A stretch of 63,350 bases of DNA from Candidatus Zhuqueibacterota bacterium. Its GTDB lineage: Bacteria > Zhuqueibacterota > Zhuqueibacteria > Oceanimicrobiales > Oceanimicrobiaceae. The DNA is taken from the NCBI GenBank assembly GCA_029262005.1, contig JAJDAG010000040.1, forward strand, positions 1 through 63,350, in the 5' to 3' direction. A model generated the notes under the pieces. The model had not been told where the DNA came from and did not search any database. It saw nothing but the letters and a program-made list of their open reading frames with translations. Each line of letters begins with the position of its first letter. Positions within the stretch are counted from its first letter, which is position 1. Positions 26,083 through 35,854 of the stretch are shown piece after piece. The translations under genes and the position numbers were made by a program.

Positions 26083-27909
26083 TTAAGCGGCAGGTTTCAC
26101 CTTTTTCTTTTTCACCGCCCTTTTGTTGGCATCCAACTCCATTTTGCGCAAACGGATGCTACTGGGCGTCACCTCAACCACTTCATCCTCGGCGATAAAC
26201 TCGATGCATTGATCAAGGGAAAGTTTTCGGTGCGGCCGCAGTGTCACAGTTACGTCCGAAGTGGAGCTGCGCATATTTGTCAGTTTTTTTTCTTTGGTGA
26301 TGTTTACATCAAGATCACCTCTGCGATTTCGTTCTCCAACGATCATACCTGGATACACCTCCGTACCGCATTCGACAAATAGTTCTCCACGATCTTCCAT
26401 GCCCAGGACGGCGTAAGCCTTGACTGTTCCGGGTCGATCCGCAACAAGTGCTCCGCTATTACGTTGCGGGATGGGACCTGCCCACTTATCATGCCCTTCG
26501 TACAATGTGTTCATCAGGCCGGCGCCTTTTGTATCTGTGAGAAACTGGCTGCGAAAACCAATAAGTCCGCGCGCGGGAATTAGAAATTCTATGTTGACCC
26601 TCCCTGTGCCATGATTTGTCATGGATGTCATTCTGCCTTTTCGTGTAGACAGTTTTTCCGTTACCGTACCAATGAATTCTTCCGGCACATCGACGTAAAC
26701 TATTTCAAAAGGTTCGAGCAAAACACCATTTTCTTCTCTGGTAATAACCCGCGGCTTCGAAACCATCAGCTCGTAACCTTCTCGGCGCATGGTTTCTATC
26801 AAGACAGCCATTTGCAATTCCCCCCGGCCACTCACTTCAAACGTGTCCGCTCTCTCCAGGAACATGACCTGCAAAGCGACATTCTTGAGTATTTCTTTTT
26901 CCAGGCGTTCGCGCAGATGACGTGAGGTCAAAAACTTCCCCTCTCTTCCGGCTAACGGGCTGTTATTGACATAGAAGAGCATCGAAACAGTTGGCTCGTC
27001 AACTGAAATTCTAGTAAGTGGTTTGGGGTTTTCCTGTGAGGTAATGGTATCGCCAATATGAATGTCTGAAATTCCGGCAACAGCGATAATGTCTCCGGCT
27101 TCGACGGTTTCAGTCTTTGTGCGTTCCAGGCCCTGAAATGAATAAAGCGCAGAAAATTTGATGCCATTAACAATGCCTTTTTCAGTGCAAAGGGCATATG
27201 TTTGGTTCATTTTCAATTGGCCGTTTTCTAGCCGTCCAACCGCAATTTGCCCCACGTAAGAATCGTAATCAAGGTTGGTTACCAGAAATTGCGCTTCCTT
27301 GTCTTTATCGGCTTTCGGGCTTGGAATTTCAGCGAGAACGGTGTCGAAAAGAGGGCGCAGATCGATGGAATCGTCGCCGATTTCCAGGTGGGCAACCCCC
27401 TCTTTGGCATTGGTGTAAAGGATGGGGAATTCAATCTGCTCCTCTGTTGCATCCAGGTCAATGAACAAGTCGTAAACTTCATCAACAACTTCCTCAAGAC
27501 GTGCATCGGCGCGATCAATTTTGTTGATGACCAAAATAATTGGTAGTTTCCTGGCCAGCGCTTTTTTTACAACAAATCGAGTTTGGGGTAATGGCCCTTC
27601 ACTGGCATCGACCAGAAGGAGAGCGCCATCCACAAGGTTTAAACTGCGTTCAACCTCTCCGCCGAAGTCGGCGTGACCCGGTGTATCAATAATATTGATT
27701 TTAACATCTTTGTAGATTACGGCCGTATTTTTGGCCAAGATCGTGATTCCGCGTTCTCGTTCAAGATCCATGGAATCCATCACCCGATCTTTGACTTCCT
27801 GATTTTCACGAAAAGTGCCGCTCTGTTTGAGCAAGCCGTCCACAAGGGTGGTTTTGCCATGATCGACGTGAGCGATGATAGCAACATTTCTAAAGTTTAT
27901 TTTTTTCAT
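26083..27909 (-). CDS. typA: Ribosome-associated GTPase TypA/BipA
   Basis: A 608-residue translational GTPase needed for ribosome assembly and stress or cold adaptation. G1 is [10 protein letters not shown]2 RERGITI, G3 [17 protein letters not shown]4 [11 protein letters not shown]-like domains follow, and a TypA-specific C-terminal domain contains [10 protein letters not shown] and [18 protein letters not shown]. Length and domain order are typical. It has its own promoter just upstream. Confidence 0.96.
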   Translation of the reverse strand: MKKINFRNVAIIAHVDHGKTTLVDGLLKQSGTFRENQEVKDRVMDSMDLERERGITILAKNTAVIYKDVKINIIDTPGHADFGGEVERSLNLVDGALLLVDASEGPLPQTRFVVKKALARKLPIILVINKIDRADARLEEVVDEVYDLFIDLDATEEQIEFPILYTNAKEGVAHLEIGDDSIDLRPLFDTVLAEIPSPKADKDKEAQFLVTNLDYDSYVGQIAVGRLENGQLKMNQTYALCTEKGIVNGIKFSALYSFQGLERTKTETVEAGDIIAVAGISDIHIGDTITSQENPKPLTRISVDEPTVSMLFYVNNSPLAGREGKFLTSRHLRERLEKEILKNVALQVMFLERADTFEVSGRGELQMAVLIETMRREGYELMVSKPRVITREENGVLLEPFEIVYVDVPEEFIGTVTEKLSTRKGRMTSMTNHGTGRVNIEFLIPARGLIGFRSQFLTDTKGAGLMNTLYEGHDKWAGPIPQRNSGALVADRPGTVKAYAVLGMEDRGELFVECGTEVYPGMIVGERNRRGDLDVNITKEKKLTNMRSSTSDVTVTLRPHRKLSLDQCIEFIAEDEVVEVTPSSIRLRKMELDANKRAVKKKKVKPAA

Positions 27910-27933
27910 ATTTTGCCTAAATGTAAAAACAAG

Positions 27934-27962
27934 AATATAGTAAATTTAGGGTTGCAAGACAA
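27934..27962 (-). promoter_or_regulatory. typA promoter
   Basis: On the minus strand TTGTCT (27962-27957), 17 nt, TATATT (27939-27934). Transcription would begin about 18-20 bp before the ATG at 27909, giving a very short leader. Confidence 0.6.
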
Positions 27963-28271
27963 AGAAATAAGTGAATTTTGAAAGTTATTTTTTTGTGCCT
28001 GTTTGTAACTTGACCAGGCTGTTCCAGATTTGGTAACCAGACGCTTCACAGCAATTTAGTAGCGCTGATTAAGTTGCAAACTCTAATACCTTATGGGAAT
28101 GTACGAACCTTACACGTTGCCACGGGTCGCCGTAGTATGGCAGCCTTAAAAATGTTCGAGTTCTATCGACACCTGGCTAAAGTCACAGCTCAAGTCAACC
28201 CTGACAGCTTGATAAACAACGGAATTTGGATAAACAAACTTGTGTTTGTGAGGCGGGGTAAATAGGGACGA
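27963..28271. other. Intergenic stretch without recognised feature
   Basis: The 309 bp between the typA promoter and the next small frame contain a 63-codon open frame on the plus strand (28074-28265) with no ribosome binding site and no family resemblance. I see no stable hairpin with a T-run and no RNA gene. Confidence 0.4.
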
Positions 28272-28511
28272 TTAGTTTTCAGTGTAGTTTGATTCCAGCT
28301 CAGCGATGATTTTAAGTAGTAGATGGTCTTCATCATCGGCGCCTATTGCGCTGATGATGGTTTTATATTTTGAATAAAGCTCTTGGGTATAAACCCGAAT
28401 AACAGTGACCATGCTGAAGTGATTTTCAATGTTGATAAGTTTCATACTGATTGCTGTCCGGTTATTGTTGTTACTTTTATTTTCGGCCAGGCAGCGCTTC
28501 TCTTTATTCAT
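28272..28511 (-). CDS. Possible small protein, unrecognised
   Basis: A 79-residue frame with an amphipathic, protein-like C-terminal half (TQELYSKYKTIISAIG, then DDEDHLLLKIIAELE). It has no clear ribosome binding site at ATG 28511 or at the internal ATG 28445. It stands alone between typA and a convergent aminotransferase gene. The composition is more natural than that of the shadow frames around it, but I cannot name a family and it may not be translated. Confidence 0.35.
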   Translation of the reverse strand: MNKEKRCLAENKSNNNNRTAISMKLINIENHFSMVTVIRVYTQELYSKYKTIISAIGADDEDHLLLKIIAELESNYTEN

Positions 28512-28732
28512 ATTGCAACATTTTCATTGTGCAATCACTGTCTTGTCAGGTTTAGGTTGAAAAATTCATTTGTATTTGTAAATTTGTTTTGCGGGCAAAG
28601 TGGACTTTTGGACTCAGTCTCTTTTGGCTTGGGGTAGAAATGATAGTGTTCCGCTCTGCACGATAAAGTTTCAGATGAAAGCAGAGCTTGAATAGTGAAG
28701 TCGAGGACAGCTTACCAGCAAGGTTACCCAAT

Positions 28733-29869
28733 ATGATTCCCTGTCAACGAGATTGTTTCGAGATTCCGGCGGATATTTCCTACCTCAATTGTGCTTACCT
28801 TTCGCCGCAACTGAAATCCGTGAAAGAAGCGGGTTTCGCCGGTGTCAGCCGAAAATGCCACCCGTGGGAAGTGTTGCCGGCGCATTTTTTTGAAGATGCC
28901 GAACAGGCGCGGTCTTTATTTGCCGCTCTCATCAGTGCAAACAGTGACGATGTTGCTCTGACGCCTTCCTGCAGTTACGGAATTGCCATTGCTGCAATTA
29001 ATTTGCAATTGGGGGCCGGCGGTAATATTGTAGTCTTACATGAGCAGTTTCCATCCAATATCTATGCCTGGCTTGAGGCTGCATCGTCAACAGGTGCCCG
29101 GGTGAAAACGGTTAAACGACAGGGGGATGAATCCTGGGCCGATGCGATTCTCAGTGCAATTGACAGGAACACCCGGGTTGTTTCAGTTCCGAATGTACAT
29201 TGGGCAGATGGCAGCTTGATCGATGTAGAGGTTGTGGCCGAACGTTGCAGGCAAATCAACGCTGAACTTGTTTTGGATTTGACGCAATCTCTGGGAGCGC
29301 TGCCATTTTCGGTTGAGGAGATTCGCCCGGCTTTTGTTGCCTGTGCAGCCTACAAATGGCTGCTCGGCCCATACAGCAGTGCATTTTTGTATGCGCGCCC
29401 GGATTATCACCAGGGGCGTGCCATTGAAAACAACTGGCTAAACCGAAAAGGCAGCGAGCAGTTCTCGGACCTGGTTAATTATGTCAGTGATTTTCAACCG
29501 GGTGCCCGGCGGTTTGATGCAGGTGAGCGCAGCAATTTCGTGCTATTACCAATGGTAATTGCGGCGCTGAAGAACATTCAAGAATGGACTGTGCCGGCTA
29601 TCCAGGAAACAATTTCCGCAAAGACCGACTATCTGTCGGAGCAGGCATTGGCACTTGGCCTTGAAGTCTTGCCTCGTTCGAAACGCGCCGGCCATATTCT
29701 CGGCATCCGTTTCCCTTCAGGGGTGCCTGCTGGGCTGACGGATGCTTTAGCTGAAAACAAAATCTTTGTAAGTTTAAGGGGAAGTGCCGTGCGAGTCGCA
29801 CCCCATATTTACAATAATGAACGTGACCTGGATCGGTTCGTACGGGTTTTAAAATCGGCTCTGAGTTGA
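28733..29869 (+). CDS. Class V aminotransferase (cysteine desulfurase-like fold)
   Basis: A 378-residue PLP enzyme of aminotransferase class V. It contains SYLNCAYLSPQLKSV at the N-terminus, VPNVHWADGSLIDVE, the cofactor-binding Asp in LVLDLTQSLGALPF, and the Schiff-base lysine in CAAYKWLLGPY (about Lys208). RFDAGERSNF follows, a region contacting substrate. These residues fit family members acting as kynureninase-, selenocysteine-lyase- or isopenicillin-epimerase-like enzymes. The loop with a catalytic Cys seen in true cysteine desulfurases is not evident. I chose ATG 28733 over an upstream TTG. No neighbour indicates a pathway. Confidence 0.85.
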   Translation: MIPCQRDCFEIPADISYLNCAYLSPQLKSVKEAGFAGVSRKCHPWEVLPAHFFEDAEQARSLFAALISANSDDVALTPSCSYGIAIAAINLQLGAGGNIVVLHEQFPSNIYAWLEAASSTGARVKTVKRQGDESWADAILSAIDRNTRVVSVPNVHWADGSLIDVEVVAERCRQINAELVLDLTQSLGALPFSVEEIRPAFVACAAYKWLLGPYSSAFLYARPDYHQGRAIENNWLNRKGSEQFSDLVNYVSDFQPGARRFDAGERSNFVLLPMVIAALKNIQEWTVPAIQETISAKTDYLSEQALALGLEVLPRSKRAGHILGIRFPSGVPAGLTDALAENKIFVSLRGSAVRVAPHIYNNERDLDRFVRVLKSALS

Positions 29870-30246
29870 CCCTATCAAACCAGGCAGAACTTATCGACTT
29901 TGATGCGGACGAAGCCCTCCGGGACAACCATCATTTTTTGTTCTGCCGGAAGAGCGGTTCATTGAAATCCAGGCTGCTTTTCACTTGAATTGCCTCATTT
30001 TTGCAGTTGCTAGCCCTTTGCGTTAAAGACGGGCATGACGCAGTCGAAAAGTGATTTGTGGTTTTATATTTCCCTTGCTTGTCTGTGCCAAATTCCCTAT
30101 AATATTTTCAACTATTTAAGTTAATGTGGCAAAATTCGAAGTCTTCATTTGCTGAAACTGTGGCAGAAGACGAGAGATGAATCCTCAACAAAGACAGTTT
30201 TGGCTGTTTTTGGAAATCTCAAAACGACTCCTTAAAAAATATATAT
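29870..30246 (+). other. 377-bp gap holding the glg promoter and a distant inverted repeat
   Basis: GGCAGAAC (29883-29890) is complementary to GTTCTGCC (29940-29947) across 49 nt, possibly ending the aminotransferase transcript. The strong promoter at 30075-30103 lies in the second half. About 140 nt separate the expected transcription start from the next ORF, an unusually long leader in which I find no known riboswitch. Confidence 0.4.
30075..30103 (+). promoter_or_regulatory. Promoter of the small-ORF/glgC operon
   Basis: TTGCTT (30075-30080), a 17-nt spacer and a perfect TATAAT (30098-30103). Confidence 0.7.
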
Positions 30247-30420
30247 ATGTGGTATTTTGCGAAAATACTCGAAGTTATCGGGTTGGCTCAAGTATTAGGC
30301 GGTTTGTATATTGGGATGTCTCAAGATGATCTCGGACTGGAGTTAAAAATAGCCCTGATCGGTGTAGGGATTTTTGCTGTCGGCCGCTTGCTTGAACTCA
30401 AGTTCGGAAGGTCAAAATGA
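30247..30420 (+). CDS. Small membrane protein upstream of glgC
   Basis: A 57-codon frame starting MWYFAKILEVIGLAQVLGGL. It contains two hydrophobic segments (about 3-24 and 34-51) separated by a short acidic loop MSQDDLGLELK, and ends in a basic tail LKFGRSK. Its TGA overlaps the glgC ATG by four bases (ATGA), the strongest argument that it is translated. No clear Shine-Dalgarno sequence precedes its ATG, which sits after an AT-rich run. It follows a consensus promoter. I do not recognise a family; a small two-helix inner-membrane protein translationally coupled to sugar-nucleotide synthesis is the safest description. Confidence 0.6.
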   Translation: MWYFAKILEVIGLAQVLGGLYIGMSQDDLGLELKIALIGVGIFAVGRLLELKFGRSK

Positions 30421-31718
30421 ATGGGATTTTATCACTGGTTCTAGCGGGTGGCCGAGTTGATGAGCTCAGTGTTCTCACACTGTCTCGACCGAAATCTGCC
30501 ATGCCATTTGGTGGCATGTACCGTGTAATCGATTTTTGTCTGAGCAATCTGATGCATTCCGGCGTCGAGAATGTTGGCATCCTCAGCCAATATAGATCTT
30601 TTTCTCTGCTAAATCATGTTGGTATTGGTTCCTGGTGGGATTTTGTTGGGCGTGACCGAGGGGCCACGATGTTGTTGCCTTCTACCGGCCATCGCGCCAG
30701 TGATTGGTACAAAGGCACAGCAGATGCAGTTTATCAGAATCTGGAATTCGTGCGTGAGAAGAAGCCGGACAACGTGCTCATTCTCTCCGGCGATCATATC
30801 TACAAGATGGACTACGCGGCAATGGCTGCATTTCATCGCGATATGGATGCCGATCTTACAATTGCATTTGCGCCGGTTGCTCCCGAACGGAGTAGCCGTT
30901 TTGGGGTTGCAGATTTGGGAGATGAGGTGCCCGGAATCGGCGGTAGAGTCAATAATTATATTGAGAAACCTGAGCGCACGACCTGTAATTGGGCAAGCAT
31001 GACAATTTATCTTTTCAAGCCGCAAGTGCTCTACGACATACTTGCCGAGAATGCAGAGTCAAATGGTTCTTTTGAATTTGGTCAGGATATTATCCCCAAC
31101 CTGGTTGGAAAGAAACGCGTGTTTGGCTACAAATTCAACGGCTATTGGGGCTACACCCGCTCCATAGATGAGTATTGGCAGACAAACATGGATCTTTTAA
31201 CCGGCGACACAGGCATTGACCTCGAAGCCTGGCAGGTGCGAACAAATCTTGACCACGATAAACTGCGAGACCGGCCTCCGGCTCAATTGGGCTCGCGGGC
31301 GAATATCGTGAATTCGTTGCTGCATAACGGTTGTAAAATTGATGGCCATGTGGAAAACAGCATTCTCTTTGCCGGCGTCGTTGTTGAGCCGGGAGCCGTC
31401 GTTCGTGATTCCATCCTGCTTTTTGACACGCATGTGCAATCCGGAGCACATGTGGAACGAACAATAGTGGACGTTGATGCCCGCATCGGGCGCGGTGCGG
31501 TAACAGGTGATGGCGAAAGTGTTGTAGCCAACAACAGTTCTCCGCAACTTCTTTCTTCAGGAATTTCGCTTATTGGCAAAGGCGCTGTGTTGCCGGAAGG
31601 TGTGCGTTTGGGGAAGAATTGTATTGTTGCTCCGGGGCTTGCAGTAGATGATTTCGAAAGTACAGTCTATGGCGCCGGTTTGACAATCAGGCACCACAGT
31701 CATGAAGTTATATCCTGA
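30417..31718 (+). CDS. glgC: Glucose-1-phosphate adenylyltransferase paralogue 1 (GlgC-like)
   Basis: A 433-residue GlgC-type protein: nucleotidyltransferase domain to about residue 270, then a left-handed beta-helix with hexapeptide repeats. It keeps FGGMYRVIDF, WYKGTADAVYQNLE, the metal-binding Asp in LSGDHIYKMDY and the sugar-phosphate motif YIEKPE. The nucleotide loop is altered: LAGGRVDEL instead of LAGGxGxRL, placing Glu where the phosphate-binding Arg normally is, and RPKSAMP instead of RAKPAVP. GlgC makes ADP-glucose for glycogen. In plants, such losses mark the regulatory subunit of a mixed tetramer. The gene is coupled to the preceding small ORF and followed by a second glgC. Confidence 0.85.
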   Translation: MNGILSLVLAGGRVDELSVLTLSRPKSAMPFGGMYRVIDFCLSNLMHSGVENVGILSQYRSFSLLNHVGIGSWWDFVGRDRGATMLLPSTGHRASDWYKGTADAVYQNLEFVREKKPDNVLILSGDHIYKMDYAAMAAFHRDMDADLTIAFAPVAPERSSRFGVADLGDEVPGIGGRVNNYIEKPERTTCNWASMTIYLFKPQVLYDILAENAESNGSFEFGQDIIPNLVGKKRVFGYKFNGYWGYTRSIDEYWQTNMDLLTGDTGIDLEAWQVRTNLDHDKLRDRPPAQLGSRANIVNSLLHNGCKIDGHVENSILFAGVVVEPGAVVRDSILLFDTHVQSGAHVERTIVDVDARIGRGAVTGDGESVVANNSSPQLLSSGISLIGKGAVLPEGVRLGKNCIVAPGLAVDDFESTVYGAGLTIRHHSHEVIS

Positions 31719-31888
31719 CGGCCTCGTGACCTGCGACGCCCCTTTAAGAAAAATGAGCATTGGGAAGTCTGAATGACTCCTGGCCATTTCAGACAAAACA
31801 TAAATCATTCATTATTCAGGAGAAGAAACCGGCTTTAGAATTTATATCGGTCTTTTTCTTGTCAAGCAAATCTTGTAATTGAGATTAA

Positions 31889-33160
31889 ATGAACCCAACC
31901 TTAGTTATGTTACTTGCCGGCGGCGCTGGTAGCCGTCTGAATATTCTCGGCGCTCACCGGGCAAAGCCTGCTGTGCCTTTTGGTGGAATTTATCGCATCA
32001 TTGATTTCACCATGAGCAATGCCATGAATTCCGGGTTGAATACCGTCGGTGTTTTAACGCAATACAAACCGTTGTCATTGATGGAACATATGGGTACCGG
32101 CGCGCCGTGGGACCTCATCGGGCGTACGCGCGGCGTCAATATTTTGCCGCCAAGAACCGGAAATAAGAATTCGGACTGGTACAAAGGAACTGCAGATGCC
32201 GTACGACAAAATATCGATTTCATAGAGTCGAACAGCCCGAAGCGAATCATTATTCTTTCAGGCGATCATATCTACAAAATGGACTATGAGGCGCTCATTG
32301 CATTTCATGAGCAAAAAAAAGCGGATCTGACCATTGGTATGATGACAGTTCCATGGGAAGATACACGTAGCTTTGGTATTGCTATTACCGGCGATGACGG
32401 CCGAGTCGTTGATTGGGAAGAGAAGCCCGAGAAGCCAAGGAATAACCTGGCCTCAATGGGCATTTATGTTTTTGATACAGACTACCTCCTGGATGCATTG
32501 CGCACACAACCGAAGCACGATTTTGGCCATAACATTATTCCAGCAGCCATAAAAAACGATCGTGTTTTTGCCTACCCATTTACAGGCTACTGGCGAGATG
32601 TTGGTACGATTAAAGCCTACTGGGAAGCGAATATGGATTTGCTCAATCCTGATTCAGGATTGAACCTGGATGCCTGGGCCTTGCGAACCAAAGTTCAGGA
32701 AGAGGGTCGCCTGGGTGATCGACCACCCGGATTTATTGCCTCCGGTGCAACTGCAAAAAATTGCAAGTTATCCCCCGGGTGTTATATCGAAGGTCATATT
32801 GAGAATTCAATTTTGTCTCCCGGTGTTATTGTCAGAAAAAATGCCGTTGTACGGGACTCTGTCGTTATGCACAATTGTCATATCAACGCAGGTGCCCGCA
32901 TCGATCATTGCATTCTGGACAAAAATGTATGTATTGGCAATGATGCCGAGCTTGGCGTCGGCGCCGGGGATACACCAAACCAGGAAAACCCCGATCATCT
33001 CTGGAATGGTTTGACTCTTGTGGGAAAATCGGCTTTTGTTCCGCCTAGGTGCATGGTTGGCAAAAATAGCATTGTTCATCCTGCGGCTGGAGCGGCTGAT
33101 TTTAAAACAAAGCAAATTGCCCCTGGAACGACTGTTCGGAAATCAGTTGAAAAGAACTAA
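31889..33160 (+). CDS. glgC: Glucose-1-phosphate adenylyltransferase paralogue 2 (GlgC)
   Basis: A 423-residue GlgC with a complete active site: LAGGAGSRL (nucleotide loop with Arg), RAKPAVPFGG, WYKGTADAVRQN, LSGDHIYKMDY and WEEKPEK. The C-terminal beta-helix contains repeats such as NSILSPGVIVRKNAVVRDS. It is the probable catalytic partner of the upstream paralogue, 170 bp away. It makes ADP-glucose from ATP and glucose 1-phosphate. No glycogen synthase or branching enzyme gene is in the window. Confidence 0.9.
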   Translation: MNPTLVMLLAGGAGSRLNILGAHRAKPAVPFGGIYRIIDFTMSNAMNSGLNTVGVLTQYKPLSLMEHMGTGAPWDLIGRTRGVNILPPRTGNKNSDWYKGTADAVRQNIDFIESNSPKRIIILSGDHIYKMDYEALIAFHEQKKADLTIGMMTVPWEDTRSFGIAITGDDGRVVDWEEKPEKPRNNLASMGIYVFDTDYLLDALRTQPKHDFGHNIIPAAIKNDRVFAYPFTGYWRDVGTIKAYWEANMDLLNPDSGLNLDAWALRTKVQEEGRLGDRPPGFIASGATAKNCKLSPGCYIEGHIENSILSPGVIVRKNAVVRDSVVMHNCHINAGARIDHCILDKNVCIGNDAELGVGAGDTPNQENPDHLWNGLTLVGKSAFVPPRCMVGKNSIVHPAAGAADFKTKQIAPGTTVRKSVEKN

Positions 33161-33226
33161 AGCAATGTGGCGTTTTCAGTTAGAAAAGCTTGCTGCCAAT
33201 TAATATGAGTTAGTGAACACGTCGAT

Positions 33227-35680
33227 ATGAAAGCCGTCATCATGGCAGGTGGGTTAGGAACTCGCTTGCGCCCACTAACATGTGACATACCTAAGCCGAT
33301 GGTGCCGGTTATGAACCGGCCGCTCCTGGAGCACACGATCTCCCTTCTCAAAAATCACGGTTGCTACGACATTATCATTCTCCTTTACTATTTATCACAT
33401 AAAATTTCAGACCATTTTGGTGATGGCAGCAAATTTGGTGTTGATATTACCTACATGGACGCCCAGGAGGACTTTGGCACCTCTGGCGCTGTTAGGCAGG
33501 CCGCCCCGCTACTTTCTGAGCCATTTTTTGTTTTATCCGGTGATGCCGTGACCAATATTGACTTGACGAATTTGCGAGACTATCATGCGGAAAAACGGGG
33601 ACTCGCAACCATTGCACTTTCAAGTGTCCCAAACCCTTCTCCATTCGGCATTGCCCTGACCGACAGTACAGGGCGCATTGGTAGGTTTTTAGAAAAACCA
33701 TCCTGGGGACAAGTGTTCAGCGATAAGGTGAACATGGGTATTTATGTATTCCAGCCGGAAATCATTGAGCATATTCCGGAGAAAGGCGGGAGCTTATTTG
33801 CCAGAGATATTTTTCCTGATTTGCTCAGGCAAAATGTGCCGATGTACGGTTTTATCGATGATTGTTACTGGCAGGACATCGGTGATCTCATGACCTATCA
33901 ACAGGTGCATTGGGATGCTCTAAACGGCAAGCTCAACCTGGAGCATGCAGGGAAATCCGAAAAAGCCTTTTCAAATGTAATTATTGGCGATGGCTCACAG
34001 GTTGCACCTGAGGCAGAGCTGGAAAATTGCATCATTGGCCAAGATTGCAAGATCAGTCGTCATGTATCGCTGAAAAATGTGATCCTCTGGGATAAAGTTC
34101 AAATTGGACAGGGATGTGATTTGAGTGCCTGCGTGGTAGGAAATGGTGTCGCTGTTGGTGATGGTTCCGTTATAGAAGAACAAGCGTTTATTAGTGATCG
34201 CGTGCAGGTAGGGTCGGGTAGCCATATAAACGCCAACATAAAGATTTGGCCTGATAAAACCATTGAGACCGGCTCCGTAGTCAACAGCAGTTTGGTTTGG
34301 GCCGACCGCTGGCGCCGCGATATTTTCACTGACTCGCGCGTGACGGGCATTGCGAATTTTGAAATGACACCTGAGTTTAGCGCCAAATTGGGTGCTGCCT
34401 ATGGCGGTTGGCTTGGCAAAGGATCCCGCGTCTTGCTGAGTCGTGATACTTGCCACGGTGCCCGAATGATTTACCGGGCCTTGATTACGGGTTTGATGTC
34501 GGCAGGTATAGAAGTCAGCACATTACAAGTGATGCCAACACCCATAGTACGCTACATTATGAGAACCGCACCTGAGAAAGGAGCGCTGCACATTCGCCGT
34601 TCTTCATCAGACCCAAAACTGTTGGACATTCATTTTTTTGATAACTACGGTCGTGACTACACCCAGGCGGCGGCTAAGGCCATTGAACGCATTTTTTTTC
34701 GCGAGGACTTCCCACGAGTCGGCATCGATGATATTGGCCGGATTGCCTATCCAGTGCGCGCTGTTGATTCATATGTGCAGCATTTTATCGAGCATGTTGA
34801 TACGGAAATTGTCAACAAGGCCAAGTTTAAATTTGTCGTTGATTATTCTTTTGGTGCAGCCATTCAGGTGTTTCCGTCGATTTTGAGTGCGCTTGATTGT
34901 GAGGTTCTGGCGCTCAACGCGCACCCGGATCCTCGCAAATTCCACCAGACACCGCGTGACAAAGCGCACGCTTTAAAACAACTTGCCAAGGTTGTGCAAT
35001 CCACACACGCGGCTGCCGGATTTTGGTTCGATGCAGGCGCTGAACGTCTTTGTGTTGTTGATAATCATGGTCGGGTTTTAAGCGACGCACGTCTGGCAGT
35101 GTTGCTTTCGAAGATGATTATGGATATATCTCCAGGAATAAAATTGGCCGCACCGGTTTCTGTCCCAAGTCAGGTTGAGCAGTTTGCTGCCGAAAAAGGA
35201 TGTACGCTTGTTCATACAGCACTCGACGGCAGCGCTATCACAAAATCGACAGAAGATACTGAGGTGCGCTTTGCGCTTGACGCCCGTGGTGGTTTTATTT
35301 TTTCCGATTTTCATTTTGCCTTCGACGCCATGCACACTTTGGCAAAGATCCTGCAATGTCTTGCCAGAGCCGGAGCTGAACTTAGCGCTCTGAATGACGA
35401 AATACCACATCGTGCGTTTTGTAGCGCAGTGATTGCATGTCCGTGGGAAAGCAAAGGCCAATTGATGCGCCGGGCTATGGAGTTTTCTGAAGGAAAACCG
35501 CGCCTCCTCTTTGATGGGGTTAAACTTTTGTTTGATGACGCTTGGGTGTTAATCTTACCGGACCGCGAAAAAGCCCAGTGCTGCATTAAAGTCGAGGCAG
35601 GCAATGAAGACAATGCGCAAAGTCTGATCGCTCAATACGAAACCATTGTGCAAGGTTGGGTTGCTTCCCGGGATAGCTGA
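33227..35680 (+). CDS. Sugar-nucleotidyltransferase/LbH/phosphomutase-like fusion
   Basis: An 817-residue three-part protein. Residues 1-230 are a nucleotidyltransferase with an intact loop MAGGLGTRLRPLT, PKPMVPVMNRP and a metal Asp in LSGDAVTNID. Residues about 245-365 are left-handed beta-helix repeats. Residues about 380-817 follow the phosphoglucomutase/phosphomannomutase layout (GSRVLLSRDT, MPTPIVRYIMR). The mutase motifs are degenerate: the TASHNP serine loop is replaced by HIRRSSSDPK, and the DGDADR metal loop by FDAGAERL. Similar long fusions are annotated as mannose-1-phosphate guanylyltransferases, for instance in cyanobacteria. Nucleotidyl transfer is probable; mutase activity is doubtful. 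Confidence 0.88.
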   Translation: MKAVIMAGGLGTRLRPLTCDIPKPMVPVMNRPLLEHTISLLKNHGCYDIIILLYYLSHKISDHFGDGSKFGVDITYMDAQEDFGTSGAVRQAAPLLSEPFFVLSGDAVTNIDLTNLRDYHAEKRGLATIALSSVPNPSPFGIALTDSTGRIGRFLEKPSWGQVFSDKVNMGIYVFQPEIIEHIPEKGGSLFARDIFPDLLRQNVPMYGFIDDCYWQDIGDLMTYQQVHWDALNGKLNLEHAGKSEKAFSNVIIGDGSQVAPEAELENCIIGQDCKISRHVSLKNVILWDKVQIGQGCDLSACVVGNGVAVGDGSVIEEQAFISDRVQVGSGSHINANIKIWPDKTIETGSVVNSSLVWADRWRRDIFTDSRVTGIANFEMTPEFSAKLGAAYGGWLGKGSRVLLSRDTCHGARMIYRALITGLMSAGIEVSTLQVMPTPIVRYIMRTAPEKGALHIRRSSSDPKLLDIHFFDNYGRDYTQAAAKAIERIFFREDFPRVGIDDIGRIAYPVRAVDSYVQHFIEHVDTEIVNKAKFKFVVDYSFGAAIQVFPSILSALDCEVLALNAHPDPRKFHQTPRDKAHALKQLAKVVQSTHAAAGFWFDAGAERLCVVDNHGRVLSDARLAVLLSKMIMDISPGIKLAAPVSVPSQVEQFAAEKGCTLVHTALDGSAITKSTEDTEVRFALDARGGFIFSDFHFAFDAMHTLAKILQCLARAGAELSALNDEIPHRAFCSAVIACPWESKGQLMRRAMEFSEGKPRLLFDGVKLLFDDAWVLILPDREKAQCCIKVEAGNEDNAQSLIAQYETIVQGWVASRDS

Positions 35681-35854
35681 TGGATAGTACCTGGTTTGTT
35701 TTCAATTCCTATTTGTGTTTTACCCTTCCTTTGTTTACTATTGTTCATTCCATCACGGAACTGAGCATGGCCTTTCAAGAAACATTGACTAAAAAAACTG
35801 TACTTGAATGAACCGGAACCATAACCCGACTTTCAACAACCCGTGCCAGGAAAA

